A DNA stretch of 64,000 nucleotides from JBCCGG01 sp039029395 (lineage in GTDB: Bacteria > Pseudomonadota > Alphaproteobacteria > Kiloniellales > JAKSDN01), in contig JBCCGG010000001.1 in assembly GCA_039029395.1 (NCBI GenBank), positions 186,001 to 250,000 of the forward strand, written 5' to 3'. A program made the translations under genes and the position numbers. The notes under the pieces were generated by a model. The model made no database searches. It was not told the DNA's origin and saw only the letters and a program-made list of their open reading frames with translations. Positions 18,127-26,677 of the stretch are shown piece after piece. Each line of letters starts with the position of its first letter. The first letter of the stretch is position 1.

Positions 18127-18335
18127 CGGCGCGCCGTCAAAGAGAAGATTGGTCCCAGATGAGTAAAAAGATCGCGCGTAAAGACTATCAAAGATGTATA
18201 GAACTGTAAATGAATATAAACTGAAGGTATCTCACCCAGAAGTGACAGGGGCCAAACCAAAGCGGCCCACCGATCAATCTCTGGGATGCTGACGAGCGGG
18301 ATAGGGGAGTCGCGGGGGCGCCCTTGGGTCCCCTT

Positions 18336-19208
18336 TTAGATTGGCGCCGCGCCGTAGTCCGCGCGGGTCAGCTGATAGTGGTCGACCTGGGATTCGGCTT
18401 GGCCCTCGGCGAAGGCGTGGCGCACCCTCTGCTCCCTGTCGGCTGGGTCCTGCTTGGCGGCACTGAGACGCTCGCGGGCCGCTTCGAGCAGAGCCGCCTC
18501 GATCTCCGCGGGGTCGGCCACGCCGGTCGCGACCAACTGGCCGGCCTTGTAGGGCGCCTGGAACAAGAGCGCCAGGGGGTCCAGGCAGGGCCCTTCGCGC
18601 AGGCGCCAAATCTCGTAGTCGAGCACCTCCCTGGCGAGCGGCGGGTCGGTCATGAAGTCGCTGTAAGGCCGGGTGCCCACATACTTCATGCCGAGCTTGG
18701 CGGCGAGCGCCAGGGAGCCCGGATTGAGGCGCCGGAAGATCATCGCCGCGTAGGCGGGCCGGTCGGTTTCCCGGAAGTACCAATCGGTTGCCGCCCGGGC
18801 CGCCTCGCCGCCCAGGCCTTGGCCCCAGGCGGCGCGCGCCAGGCCGTAGAGGATCTCGGGGTCCTCGCCTTCGAAGTCAGGTTCGGCGAAACCGCACCAG
18901 CCGATGACACGGGCCTCGCCCGCGCGCCGCAGGGCCCAGACGCCGTAGCCCTCGCGCGCCCAGGCGCCGTTGTGCCATTGGATGCGCCGCTTGGCGCAGT
19001 CGAGCGCTTGGGCCGGGCTGGCGGCATTGGCGGTGATGTTGCGGGTCACCTCCGGGTCGGACAGCACCGCCGCCAGGTCCGGCGCGTCTGACTCCTGAAA
19101 GCGCGCGAAGGTCAGGCGCTGTGAGATCGGGGCATCGGGCAAGGCGGTCGCTCCTACAAGCTTTGGCCAAGGCACCATAACGGAGCGGCGATTGCTGTGG
19201 CGACTCAT
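18336..19208 (-). CDS. GNAT family N-acetyltransferase with C-terminal extension
   Basis: A 290-residue protein whose first ~190 residues match RimJ/RimL-type GNAT acetyltransferases: LTFARFQESDAPDL, a central YGVWALRRAGEARVIGWCGF strand region, GLARAAWGQGLGGEA as the acetyl-CoA-binding loop, and NPGSLALAAKLGMKYVG. About 90 further residues form a charged helical extension with no family I know. The start may be ATG 19208 or the in-frame ATG 19178 (MVPWPK), which is closer to the conserved part. It is divergent from the flavoprotein gene starting at 19270. The substrate is unknown. Confidence 0.8.
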   Translation of the reverse strand: MSRHSNRRSVMVPWPKLVGATALPDAPISQRLTFARFQESDAPDLAAVLSDPEVTRNITANAASPAQALDCAKRRIQWHNGAWAREGYGVWALRRAGEARVIGWCGFAEPDFEGEDPEILYGLARAAWGQGLGGEAARAATDWYFRETDRPAYAAMIFRRLNPGSLALAAKLGMKYVGTRPYSDFMTDPPLAREVLDYEIWRLREGPCLDPLALLFQAPYKAGQLVATGVADPAEIEAALLEAARERLSAAKQDPADREQRVRHAFAEGQAESQVDHYQLTRADYGAAPI

Positions 19209-19269
19209 TCGGTGTTAGATCGGCCAGGCGAACGCTTGGGCGCGCCTTACGACCTGGACCAGTTGGCCA

Positions 19270-21303
19270 ATGACCGAGACCCGCAGCGACCCTCTGTTCC
19301 AGCCCCTGGACATCAAGGGCCTCCGGCTCAAGAACCGTATCATGTCGACCAGCCACGCCTGCGGGCTCGGCGACGATAACCACATGCCGGGCGAGGCCTA
19401 TCAGCGCTACCATCTGGAGAAAGCCAAGGGCGGCCTGGCGCTCACCATGTTTGGCGGCTCCTCCTACATCGACCGGGACTCGCTGTGGGCGAGCGGCCAG
19501 CTCAACATGGCCGACGACCGGGTTATCCCGCACCTGCGGCAATTCTCCGAGCGCATCCACGGGGCTGGCGCGGCGCTGATGATCCAGATCACCCACCTGG
19601 GCCGGCGCGCCGAGACCAACACCCAGAACTGGCTGCCGGCCATTGCGCCTTCCGTGGTGCGGGAGACCGGCCATCGGGCGATCCCGCGCGAGATGGACCG
19701 CCACGACATCGACCGTGTGGTGGCCGCCTTTGGCGCGGCCGCCCGGCGCGCCGAGGAAGGCGGGCTCGACGGTCTGGAGGCCATGGCCCATGGCCACTTG
19801 ATCGGCCAGTTCCTCTCGCCGGTGACCAATCATCGAAGCGACGGCTTCGGCGGCAGCTTGGAGAACCGCTGCCGCTTCGGCCTGATGCTGCTTGAAGAGA
19901 TTCGCCGCCGGGTCGGCGACGGCTTCCTGGTCGGCATGCGCCTGGGCATCGACGAAAGTGCGATCGGCGGCTCGGACTTCGAGGAGAGCTTGGCGATCGC
20001 TCGCCTCTTCGAGCGCCATGGCCTGCTCGATTTCCTCAACGTCAACTACGGGCGCATCGACACCGAGCTGGCGCTCGCCAACGAGTGCATGCCCGGCATG
20101 GCCATGCCGAGCGCGCCTTGGCTCGAGCGCGCCGGCGCCTTCAAGCGCGAAATCGGTCTGCCGGTCTTTCACGCCGCCAAGATCGCCGACATCGCCACCG
20201 CCCGCTATGCGATCCGCGAAGGGCTGCTGGACATGGTGGCGATGACCCGGGCCCACATCGCCGACCCTCACATCACCAACAAGATCGCCCGGGGCGAGGA
20301 GCATCGCATCCGCCCCTGCGTCGGCGCTTCCCACTGCATGGGCGAGCAGCGACCGACTTGTCTGCACAATCCGGCCTCGGGCCGCGAGCGCTTCTGGCCC
20401 CAATCGATCGCGCGCAGCGACGGGCCGCTCTACAAGGTCGTCGTGATCGGCGGCGGCCCGGCCGGGCTGGAGGCCGCGCGCATCTCGGCCGAACGCGGCC
20501 ACACCGTCACCCTGCTGGAGGCCGCGGACGCCCTGGGCGGTCAGCTGCGCCTTGCCGAAAAGGGAAGCTGGCGCCGGGATCTGGCCAGCATCGTCGCTTG
20601 GCGGGTCGGCGAGCTGGAGGCGCTTGGCGTCGAGGTGCGTCTCAACTGCTATGCCGAGGCGGAGGACGTCGCCGCCCTGGCGCCCGACGTGGTGATCGTC
20701 GCGACCGGCGGCGTGCCCGACCCGGGAGGGATCGAAGGTGCCGAGCTTTGCACCAGCCCATGGGATGCGATCGGCGGCGGGATCCCGCTGGGCGAACGAG
20801 TCGTGGTCTACGACGGCACCGGCCGCCACACGGCGCCGATCGTGGCCGAGCGGGCGGCCCAGGCCGGCAAGGCGCTGACCTATGTCATGGTAGACGACCT
20901 GGTCGCCAAGGAGCTGGCCTACGCCGAGCGGGTGATCTGGAAGAAGCGCTTCGCCGAAGACGGTATCGTGCCGCTGGGCGACTACGGCTTGCGATCGGTC
21001 GAGCGCGCCGGCAACGCCTTGGCCGTCTCCTTCGTGCACGAGCTGACCAATGCGCCCCTACGTGTGACCGCGGACACGGTCGTGGTCGAGAACGGCACCC
21101 TGCCGGCCGACGGTATCTTTCACGCGCTGCGCGGGCGGTCGTCGAACGATGGCGTGACGGACCTGGATGCCTTTCTCGAGGGTCGGCCGCCGGAGGCCAT
21201 GGAAGGCGACGGCTTCGCCCTCTTTCGCATCGGCGATGCCCAGTCGAGCCGCAACCTGGCGGCCGCCATGTTCGACGCCTTGCGGCTCTGCTGCCGGCTA
21301 TGA
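19270..21303 (+). CDS. FMN/FAD-dependent NADH:flavin oxidoreductase, DgcA-like (methylated-amine demethylase type)
   Basis: A 677-residue flavoprotein with an N-terminal old-yellow-enzyme TIM barrel (FMN), an iron-sulfur segment and a C-terminal FAD/NAD(P) part (VVVIGGGPAGLEAARI). The Fe-S segment reads CVGASHCMGE followed by TCLHNPASGRE. This differs from the CIGCNxxC of dienoyl-CoA reductase but resembles, as far as I recall, the dimethylglycine or methylated-amine demethylase group (DgcA and relatives). It therefore probably removes an N-methyl group from a small betaine or amine; the exact substrate is not known. Its TGA overlaps the ATG of the next small gene (ATGA), so the two are translationally coupled. 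Confidence 0.88.
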   Translation: MTETRSDPLFQPLDIKGLRLKNRIMSTSHACGLGDDNHMPGEAYQRYHLEKAKGGLALTMFGGSSYIDRDSLWASGQLNMADDRVIPHLRQFSERIHGAGAALMIQITHLGRRAETNTQNWLPAIAPSVVRETGHRAIPREMDRHDIDRVVAAFGAAARRAEEGGLDGLEAMAHGHLIGQFLSPVTNHRSDGFGGSLENRCRFGLMLLEEIRRRVGDGFLVGMRLGIDESAIGGSDFEESLAIARLFERHGLLDFLNVNYGRIDTELALANECMPGMAMPSAPWLERAGAFKREIGLPVFHAAKIADIATARYAIREGLLDMVAMTRAHIADPHITNKIARGEEHRIRPCVGASHCMGEQRPTCLHNPASGRERFWPQSIARSDGPLYKVVVIGGGPAGLEAARISAERGHTVTLLEAADALGGQLRLAEKGSWRRDLASIVAWRVGELEALGVEVRLNCYAEAEDVAALAPDVVIVATGGVPDPGGIEGAELCTSPWDAIGGGIPLGERVVVYDGTGRHTAPIVAERAAQAGKALTYVMVDDLVAKELAYAERVIWKKRFAEDGIVPLGDYGLRSVERAGNALAVSFVHELTNAPLRVTADTVVVENGTLPADGIFHALRGRSSNDGVTDLDAFLEGRPPEAMEGDGFALFRIGDAQSSRNLAAAMFDALRLCCRL

Positions 21304-21665
21304 TCGCGGCACCCGCCATCACCGGCCTGGCCTGGGGCCGCATCGAGATCGATGGCCATCCGACCTTCAAGGACGCCAAGATCTGGCCCGGCGGCGCCCG
21401 GGCCTGGGACTGGCGTGAGACCGGGACTCACCACCAGCCAGGCATTCTGCCGCCCGACGTGAAGGAGCTGGTCGAGCGGGGCGCGACCACCGTCGTGCTC
21501 TCGCGCGGCGTTTGGCGGCGCCTTCAGGTCGCGCCCGAGACGCTCTCCTGGCTTGCCAACCACAATGTCGATGCGCGCATCCTGCAGACCGAGGAAGCGG
21601 TCAAGTGCTTCAACGAGCTGCGCGAGATCGTGCCGCTCGGCGGGCTCTTCCACACAACCTGCTAG
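21300..21665 (+). CDS. Mth938-like domain-containing protein
   Basis: A 121-residue protein of the Mth938-like / NDUFAF3-related family, found in bacteria and in mitochondrial complex I assembly. Typical parts are the opening ITGLAWGRIEIDG, the KDAKIWPGG block, GTHHQPGILPPDVKELVERGATTVVLSRG, and the C-terminal EAVKCFNEL. Its own ATG lies within the stop of the DgcA-like gene (ATGA), so it is expressed with that flavoprotein and may help its assembly or cofactor loading. That role is inferred from context only. Confidence 0.82.
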   Translation: MIAAPAITGLAWGRIEIDGHPTFKDAKIWPGGARAWDWRETGTHHQPGILPPDVKELVERGATTVVLSRGVWRRLQVAPETLSWLANHNVDARILQTEEAVKCFNELREIVPLGGLFHTTC

Positions 21666-21687
21666 GGTGCGCCGACCGGCAGAGCCT

Positions 21688-22065
21688 TCAGCGCAGGCAG
21701 AAGAAGTTCAGCTTGTTGCCGTCCGGGTCGCGAAAATAGCCGGCGTAGAACTCCAGGGTCTTGTTGGTCCGGGGACCGGGCGCGCCTTCGTCGCTGGCGC
21801 CAAGCGCCAGCGCCTTGGCATGGAGACGGTCGACCGCCGCCGGATCCTCGGCGCCGAGCGAGATCATCGATCCGTTGCCCACGCTCGCGGGGTTGCCGTC
21901 GGCGGGCTGGGCGACGCAGAAGAAGGGCGTGCCCTCGGCGCCCGCCCAGAGGATCACCCGGTCCAGCTCCATGACCCGCTTGCCGCCGACCTCGGCCAGC
22001 AGAGCGTCGTAGAATGCGGCGGAGGTCTCCAGGTCGTTGGTTCCGACGATGGTGTAGGCGATCAT
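21688..22065 (-). CDS. VOC family protein (glyoxalase/bleomycin resistance fold)
   Basis: A 125-residue single-module pair of betaalphabetabetabeta units. It begins IAYTIVGTNDLETSAAFYDALL, the family start with the first metal-ligand region. VILWAGAEGTPFFCV and YAGYFRDPDGNKLNFFC follow, the last being the classic C-terminal DPDGN motif. Proteins of this kind serve as dioxygenases, glyoxalases or drug-binding proteins; nothing here narrows the role. The ATG at 22065 is chosen because the family match starts there; the frame to 22173 extends into the intergenic region. It converges on the Mth938-like gene. Confidence 0.85.
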   Translation of the reverse strand: MIAYTIVGTNDLETSAAFYDALLAEVGGKRVMELDRVILWAGAEGTPFFCVAQPADGNPASVGNGSMISLGAEDPAAVDRLHAKALALGASDEGAPGPRTNKTLEFYAGYFRDPDGNKLNFFCLR

Positions 22066-22126
22066 GGTTGTTTCCCTTCTTCCATTGGTATCTCTTGTTG
22101 TCTCTCGTCTTGCGGACTTTGGCGTC

Positions 22127-23074
22127 CTAGGGCGGCCCGGGCAGGCGGCCGCGTTTGAGCAGTTGGCGCCCATGGCCGAGCTCGAGGCCGGCGCGCAGGG
22201 CGACGGCGGTCATCACCAGGGCGCCGCCCGCCAAGGTCAGCGCGGCCGGCACCTCGCCGATGAAGAGCCAAACCCAAAGGGGTCCTAGCGAGAACTCGAG
22301 CAGCATGAAGAGCGTCACCTCGGCCGCCACCAGGTGGCGCGAGGCGATAATGAAGGTCCAGTTGGCGAAGCCCGAGAGCAGGCCGCCGTAGAGGAAGCAA
22401 AGCACCATGTCGTGCCACGAGATGCCTAGGTCGTCCCAGCGGGTGATCAGCGAGACCAGGGCGATCAGGGCCGCGGAGATCAGCAGGGTCGGCAGCATGT
22501 CGACACCCCGGTGGCGGCGCACGGTGACCGCGAAGCTGGAAAAGCAGATTGCGGTGGCCAGCGCCATGAGGTTGCCGTAGAGCGATTTCGCCTCGAAGCC
22601 CTCGAGTACCATGACACCGACCCCGGCCGAGGCGACCACCATGGTGATCAGGGTCGCGCGGGTCAGTCGCTCGCCCAGGAAAAGCCGCGCCAGGGCGGCC
22701 GTGATGAAGGGGATCGAGCTCAGGATGAAGAGCGTGTTGGCGACCGTCGTGGTGGTCAGGGCCTGCATGAAGCAGACGCCCGCGGCGCCCAGGATCACCC
22801 CGCCGAACAGACCGGGCCGGCCGATTCCACGCACTCGGGCAATGGTCTCGCCCCGGTACTGCACGACCAGCAGGACGCTGACCGCGCCGATCAGGGCGAG
22901 CGCCCTGTAGAAGTTGATCTGCAGGGCATCGGCGCCCTCCATGGCGCGCACCAGGACACCGCCGAAGGAGATCACCAATGAGCTGGCCACCATGAGCGCC
23001 ATACCGAAGCCCCGGCGCTGGGTCTCCTGGCCGGCCGTGGGCAGGCCGGCCGCGCTGTCGTCCCGGGGGCTCAT
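22127..23074 (-). CDS. EamA/DMT family transporter, last gene of the B12-mutase-like operon
   Basis: A 315-residue inner-membrane protein with ten predicted helices in two EamA repeats (about residues 28-160 and 165-300). The family often exports amino acids or metabolites. Typical blocks are VRAMEGADALQINFYRAL at the end of helix 1, the ATVANTLFILSSIPF-like helix 4, and FMLLEFSLGPLWVWL in the second repeat. Its ATG overlaps the TGA of the P5C-reductase-like gene by four bases, so it should be made together with that gene and the B12-binding protein. That suggests transport of the pathway's substrate or product. Confidence 0.88.
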   Translation of the reverse strand: MSPRDDSAAGLPTAGQETQRRGFGMALMVASSLVISFGGVLVRAMEGADALQINFYRALALIGAVSVLLVVQYRGETIARVRGIGRPGLFGGVILGAAGVCFMQALTTTTVANTLFILSSIPFITAALARLFLGERLTRATLITMVVASAGVGVMVLEGFEAKSLYGNLMALATAICFSSFAVTVRRHRGVDMLPTLLISAALIALVSLITRWDDLGISWHDMVLCFLYGGLLSGFANWTFIIASRHLVAAEVTLFMLLEFSLGPLWVWLFIGEVPAALTLAGGALVMTAVALRAGLELGHGRQLLKRGRLPGPP

Positions 23075-23832
23075 TTGGGCGCCTTGAGGCGGGCCAGCAC
23101 AGCGTCGCAGGCTTCATTCCAAGGGCCGAAGGCGCTTGTCTCGCGCAGGTGCCTCAAGCCCAGCTCAGTGATCCCGCCGGGGGTCGCAAGGGTCTTGATC
23201 ATGTCGTCGACCGGGCGCTCGGGCTCGGCCAGTATCATGCCGGCGGCGCCACGCAGAGTCTGGGCGACCAGGGCCCGGGCGGTCGCCTCGGGCAGGCCCT
23301 GGCGGGTAGCCCAATCGCTGGTCTCGGCGATCAGCGCGTGGATCCAGCCGTAATAGGCCGAGGGCACGCTGGCGACCTCGAAGCTGGCCTCGTCGGGCAG
23401 GGCAATGACCGGGCCGAGCGGTGCCAGCAGCGCGCGGACGTGGTGCAGGTCGGGGGTCAGGCAGGTCGGGCTCTCGCCGATCAGCGCCGAGGAGACCGGC
23501 AGGGCCCGGGCCAATGTCGCCGGCCCGGCCTCCAAGGCGGCGAGCGGCAGGCCCGCGCAGAGCGACACCAGGGTCTGCCCTTGGCGCCAGGTCAGCGCCG
23601 CGACCGCTTCGGCCGCCTGGCCCGGCCGGGTTGCCAGTAAGACCATGTCGCAGCGCTCGACCAGGTCCTGGTTGCTCTCCGCCACCGCGAGCCCGTGGCG
23701 CGCGGCGAGTGCAGCCGACTGCGCACGGCCGCGCGGCGAGAGCAGCAGGGCTTCAGGCTGAAGACCACGCAGCAGGCCGGGCACCAGGTAGCTGGCCAGA
23801 TGGCCGACGCCGATCAGACCGACGGTGGTCAT
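23071..23832 (-). CDS. Pyrroline-5-carboxylate reductase-like protein
   Basis: A 253-residue NAD(P)-dependent reductase of the ProC family. The Rossmann motif is GLIGVGHLASYL (residues 5-16). The body has LLATRPGQAAEAVA and LVSLCAGLPLAALEA, and the C-terminal dimer domain carries TPGGITELGLRHLRE, the conserved TPGG block of ProC. It is somewhat shorter and more diverged than housekeeping ProC, which suggests another imine or keto substrate. It is linked by four-base ATGA overlaps to the cobalamin-binding gene upstream and the EamA transporter downstream. Its function should be read together with those. Confidence 0.83.
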   Translation of the reverse strand: MTTVGLIGVGHLASYLVPGLLRGLQPEALLLSPRGRAQSAALAARHGLAVAESNQDLVERCDMVLLATRPGQAAEAVAALTWRQGQTLVSLCAGLPLAALEAGPATLARALPVSSALIGESPTCLTPDLHHVRALLAPLGPVIALPDEASFEVASVPSAYYGWIHALIAETSDWATRQGLPEATARALVAQTLRGAAGMILAEPERPVDDMIKTLATPGGITELGLRHLRETSAFGPWNEACDAVLARLKAPK

Positions 23833-25592
23833 GGCCGTTGGGCCAGGGCGAGCAGGGGTGCCACCGCGTCCTCGACCTCGATGCAGACCACGGCGCCGGC
23901 CTCGGCCAGCTCACGGCCGACCTCGACCGGCAAGCTGGTGTTGGAGCCCTCGGGGATCTGGTTGAGTCGGCCGCCGATCAATAGCGGGCCCTCGAAACCG
24001 CGCGCCGCCAGCTCGCCCTTAAGCGCCAAGACAAAGGTCAGCGCGACCCCATTGTAGGTGCTGACCGCGATCAGGTCGGCCTGGCTGGCGAGCGCCTTGT
24101 CGGCCAGGTCGTCGGGGTCGCAGGAGACCCCACCCTCGATGACCTGGACCTCGAGGCCGCCCAAGACCCGCTCGACCAGCAGCTTGCCGTGCTCGTGCAC
24201 GTCGGTGGTGGCGACCAGAGCCTTGAGGCCGGCCCGGGCAATGGGGCCGCGCTGCTCTTGCGGGATCACCGCCAGGCGCTCGGCGGCCATGCGGTCGAGC
24301 TCGGTGAAGGTGGTGGCCGGCACCCCCGGGCGGCGGCCGCCCGGTGCCTTGGGGTCCGCCGCGCCGGGCCCGAAGAGCGCTTCCAGGCGCCGAGCGCCGA
24401 TACGCCGGAGCGCCAGCAGCAGCTCGAAGGGATCATCGGTGTCGTAGCCCAGCTCGTCTAAGCCATGGAGTACCCGGTCCCGGAACAGCTTGCCGTTCTC
24501 GACCAGCTGATCTGCGGTCCGGTCGACCGCCTCGACGTCGATCAGCGCCTCGTGGTCGCCCGCGTGGTCGACCAGGCGGGCGGCGAAAAGCTGGGCCTCG
24601 ACGACCTCTTGGACGTCCGGGATGCGCTGGTTCTCGGTGATCGGCACCGGGTTGATGGCGTGACCGCTGGGTCGGGTGCGCTGGCCGACGATGTCCACCA
24701 GGAGGTAGCTGGCCAGGCTGGCGAAGTTGGCCGCGCCCTGGCCCCGGTAGCTCACCGTAGCGCCGTAGAGCATGGTGCCGGGGCCCTCGCCGGCCGCGGC
24801 CAGGGCCCGCTGAAAAGCCAGGCGCGCCGCCGGTTCGGTGAAGTGGTGGCCGTAGCAGTGGGCCAGCTTGGCGCCGATCAGCCGCTCGACGATGTGCTGC
24901 TCCAACAGCGCCGCGCCCAGGCAGCAGGCGAGATCCCCGAAGACCGCCGCGAAACCGTCGTCCAAGTTGGAGTGGACCAGCACCTCGGTCTCCTGGGCCG
25001 CGATCAGGCCGAGCGCCGTCACCGTCGCTTCGGTGGTTGCTACCTCGTCGTCCCAGCCGGGCAGGCGGAAGGTGAAATATTGGCCCAGATTGCCGATCGC
25101 GGTGCTGCCGGCGGCCAGGGCATACTGGGTGTTCTCCAAGGCCGCCGGGAAACCGAGCACGAAGTCGCCGAAGTGGGGCGCGACCGGGGCGGCCTCGGTC
25201 AGGCCGACAAAGGCCTCGGGGCCCTCGAGGATCATGCCGGTGCCGCGCAGGGCGCCCTTTCGCTGGGCCCGGGGCCAACCCATGGACCAGTCCAGGCATA
25301 GGCCGTAGCGGTCGACCCGGCAACCGGCGGCGTCGCACTGGGCATAGATGTCCCGGTAGGCGGCGCGGCTCTTGGCCGGGTCCCGATAGCCGATCTGGGC
25401 GTGCTGCATGATCTGCCCGGCGGCCGCCTGGCGGCGCTTGTAGGCCGCTTCGGAGGGCTCGCCGACCTCGTCCAGGAAGGCCGAAGGGCCGACGCTCCAA
25501 TCGCGCGCCAGGGCGGCGCCGCGCGCCAGCAGATCCTGGCTCGCGGGCAGCTCGGCTTTGGGCAGAATCCTGGCGCGGGCGATCTCGTCCAT
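23829..25592 (-). CDS. Cobalamin-binding mutase-like protein (TIM-barrel-type N-terminus fused to B12 domain)
   Basis: A 587-residue protein whose last ~130 residues are a B12-binding domain with the His-on motif D-x-H-x-x-G (DVHEHG, residues 464-469), the S-x-x/L region AVSTYNG and a GG turn (LIGGRLN). The first ~430 residues are soluble and by size and layout resemble the TIM-barrel subunit of glutamate (methylaspartate) mutase, with the small subunit fused at the C-terminus; this likeness is my inference. It heads a tight operon with a P5C-reductase-like protein and an EamA transporter. No B12 riboswitch was recognised upstream. A carbon-skeleton mutase or a B12-dependent methyl transfer are both possible. 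Confidence 0.72.
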   Translation of the reverse strand: MDEIARARILPKAELPASQDLLARGAALARDWSVGPSAFLDEVGEPSEAAYKRRQAAAGQIMQHAQIGYRDPAKSRAAYRDIYAQCDAAGCRVDRYGLCLDWSMGWPRAQRKGALRGTGMILEGPEAFVGLTEAAPVAPHFGDFVLGFPAALENTQYALAAGSTAIGNLGQYFTFRLPGWDDEVATTEATVTALGLIAAQETEVLVHSNLDDGFAAVFGDLACCLGAALLEQHIVERLIGAKLAHCYGHHFTEPAARLAFQRALAAAGEGPGTMLYGATVSYRGQGAANFASLASYLLVDIVGQRTRPSGHAINPVPITENQRIPDVQEVVEAQLFAARLVDHAGDHEALIDVEAVDRTADQLVENGKLFRDRVLHGLDELGYDTDDPFELLLALRRIGARRLEALFGPGAADPKAPGGRRPGVPATTFTELDRMAAERLAVIPQEQRGPIARAGLKALVATTDVHEHGKLLVERVLGGLEVQVIEGGVSCDPDDLADKALASQADLIAVSTYNGVALTFVLALKGELAARGFEGPLLIGGRLNQIPEGSNTSLPVEVGRELAEAGAVVCIEVEDAVAPLLALAQRP

Positions 25593-25840
25593 CTCGGCCT
25601 AGCGAAGGGGGTGATCCGGAAGGGGCATCCTGGACCAGGGCCGGGGACTCTGTCCAGCGGGCCTTGGATGGAGACGGGTGCGAGCCATGTCGATCACGAA
25701 TTGCTGCAATGCGGTAACATATTGGAAATTGGCCTTGTCCCGCTCATAGCAATGGCTATATACGACGCTGGGAACAGGTTCTGTGTCGCGGCGTCGCTCG
25801 AAAAGCGGCGCCGCGCATCTGTTAGGAGGGAAACGCGGCC
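25593..25840. other. Divergent promoter region of the B12 operon and DUF2141 gene
   Basis: A 248-base gap between divergent genes. I see no conserved cobalamin riboswitch element. A strong Shine-Dalgarno (AGGAGGG) lies near its right end before the DUF2141 start. A small hairpin ATAGC-AATG-GCTAT occurs at 25746-25759. Nothing else was recognised. Confidence 0.4.
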
Positions 25841-26356
25841 ATGCGCCAGTCGGTTCTACACACCCTGAAAAGCTTCCTCGCCGGGCGCGGCCTGATCGCC
25901 GCCTTGGTGCTTCTGCCGTTCGTTCTGGTCCAGGCGCCGGCTTCGGCCCAGAACCAGGAGCAACTGGCCTATGGCCAGAACAATGTGCTGGTGATCAACC
26001 TGACGGTCGACCAGGTGCGCAACGGCGAAGGCTGGATCACGGTTCAGCTCTACGACGACCAGGCCGACAACTTCCTAAGCCGCAAGGGCCGCATCAAGCA
26101 GATCCGGGTTAATGCCGAGGCGGGCGCCACCAAGGTGCAGCTCGAGGCACCCGGGCCGGGCACCTACGCGATCGTGCTGTACCATGACGAGAATGCCAAC
26201 ACCGACATGGACACCACCTTCATCGGCTATCCCAAGGAAGGCTTCGGCTTCTCCAACAACCCGAAGCTGTTCCTCGCCCCGCCGTCCCACGACCAGGCCG
26301 CCTTCGAGGTCGCCGAGGCCGGCGCCGAGGTGGAGATTAAGATCACCTATCCGTGA
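25841..26356 (+). CDS. DUF2141 domain-containing exported protein
   Basis: A 171-residue exported protein of unknown function. A long signal peptide (hydrophobic LIAALVLLPFVLV, cleavage after ASA near residue 36) is followed by one DUF2141 domain, with VLVINLTVDQVRNGEGWITV, the central YHDENANTDMDTTFIGYPKEG and FGFSNNPKLFLAPP. Upstream is a strong ribosome binding site. A decayed second copy of the C-terminal half lies at 28,190-28,379 with the MarR and hydrolase genes in between. It is probably periplasmic. Confidence 0.87.
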   Translation: MRQSVLHTLKSFLAGRGLIAALVLLPFVLVQAPASAQNQEQLAYGQNNVLVINLTVDQVRNGEGWITVQLYDDQADNFLSRKGRIKQIRVNAEAGATKVQLEAPGPGTYAIVLYHDENANTDMDTTFIGYPKEGFGFSNNPKLFLAPPSHDQAAFEVAEAGAEVEIKITYP

Positions 26357-26568
26357 GACGGGCGGCGTCGTGTGGAGCGCCGATTGCACCACCGAGAGTC
26401 AGCTCCGGCGGCCGCTCGGCCTGGTCTGAGTAGATCATCTGTTATGCCTGAGCGCCGGCCAAGGTCCCAGAAGGTGGACCGTCAGTATCTCTAAAGTGAA
26501 TGCACGCGGGGTCAGCGGGAAGGTCCAGTGAAATCGCCAAAATAGATAGACGCGCGCATTTGCGACCC

Positions 26569-26586
26569 AATTTAGGCCCCTAAATT
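26569..26586. promoter_or_regulatory. Palindromic operator candidate upstream of the MarR/OhrR gene
   Basis: A perfect inverted repeat AATTTAGG-CC-CCTAAATT. The 8-base arms are AT-rich in a GC-rich genome, as in MarR-family boxes. Its centre is 100 bases upstream of the ohrR-like start, and the half-site CTAAATT returns in front of the downstream hydrolase gene. Likely an autoregulatory site. Confidence 0.5.
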
Positions 26587-26677
26587 TCCAGGTCTTCAAT
26601 CAAGTGTAGCGACATCGGCTTGTTTCCTCGGCTGGCGACTTTTAGATAGTGGCCTAGCAAATAGGAGACCCTAGCCG

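Noticed and set aside
18127..18335. GC-rich hairpin followed by TTTT near 18,305-18,335 as a terminator
   Set aside because: The T-run lies on the plus strand, where no gene ends, and pairing is imperfect.
25593..25840. Cobalamin riboswitch before the B12-binding gene
   Set aside because: No B12-box-like conserved core was found; the gap is short and looks like a plain divergent promoter.
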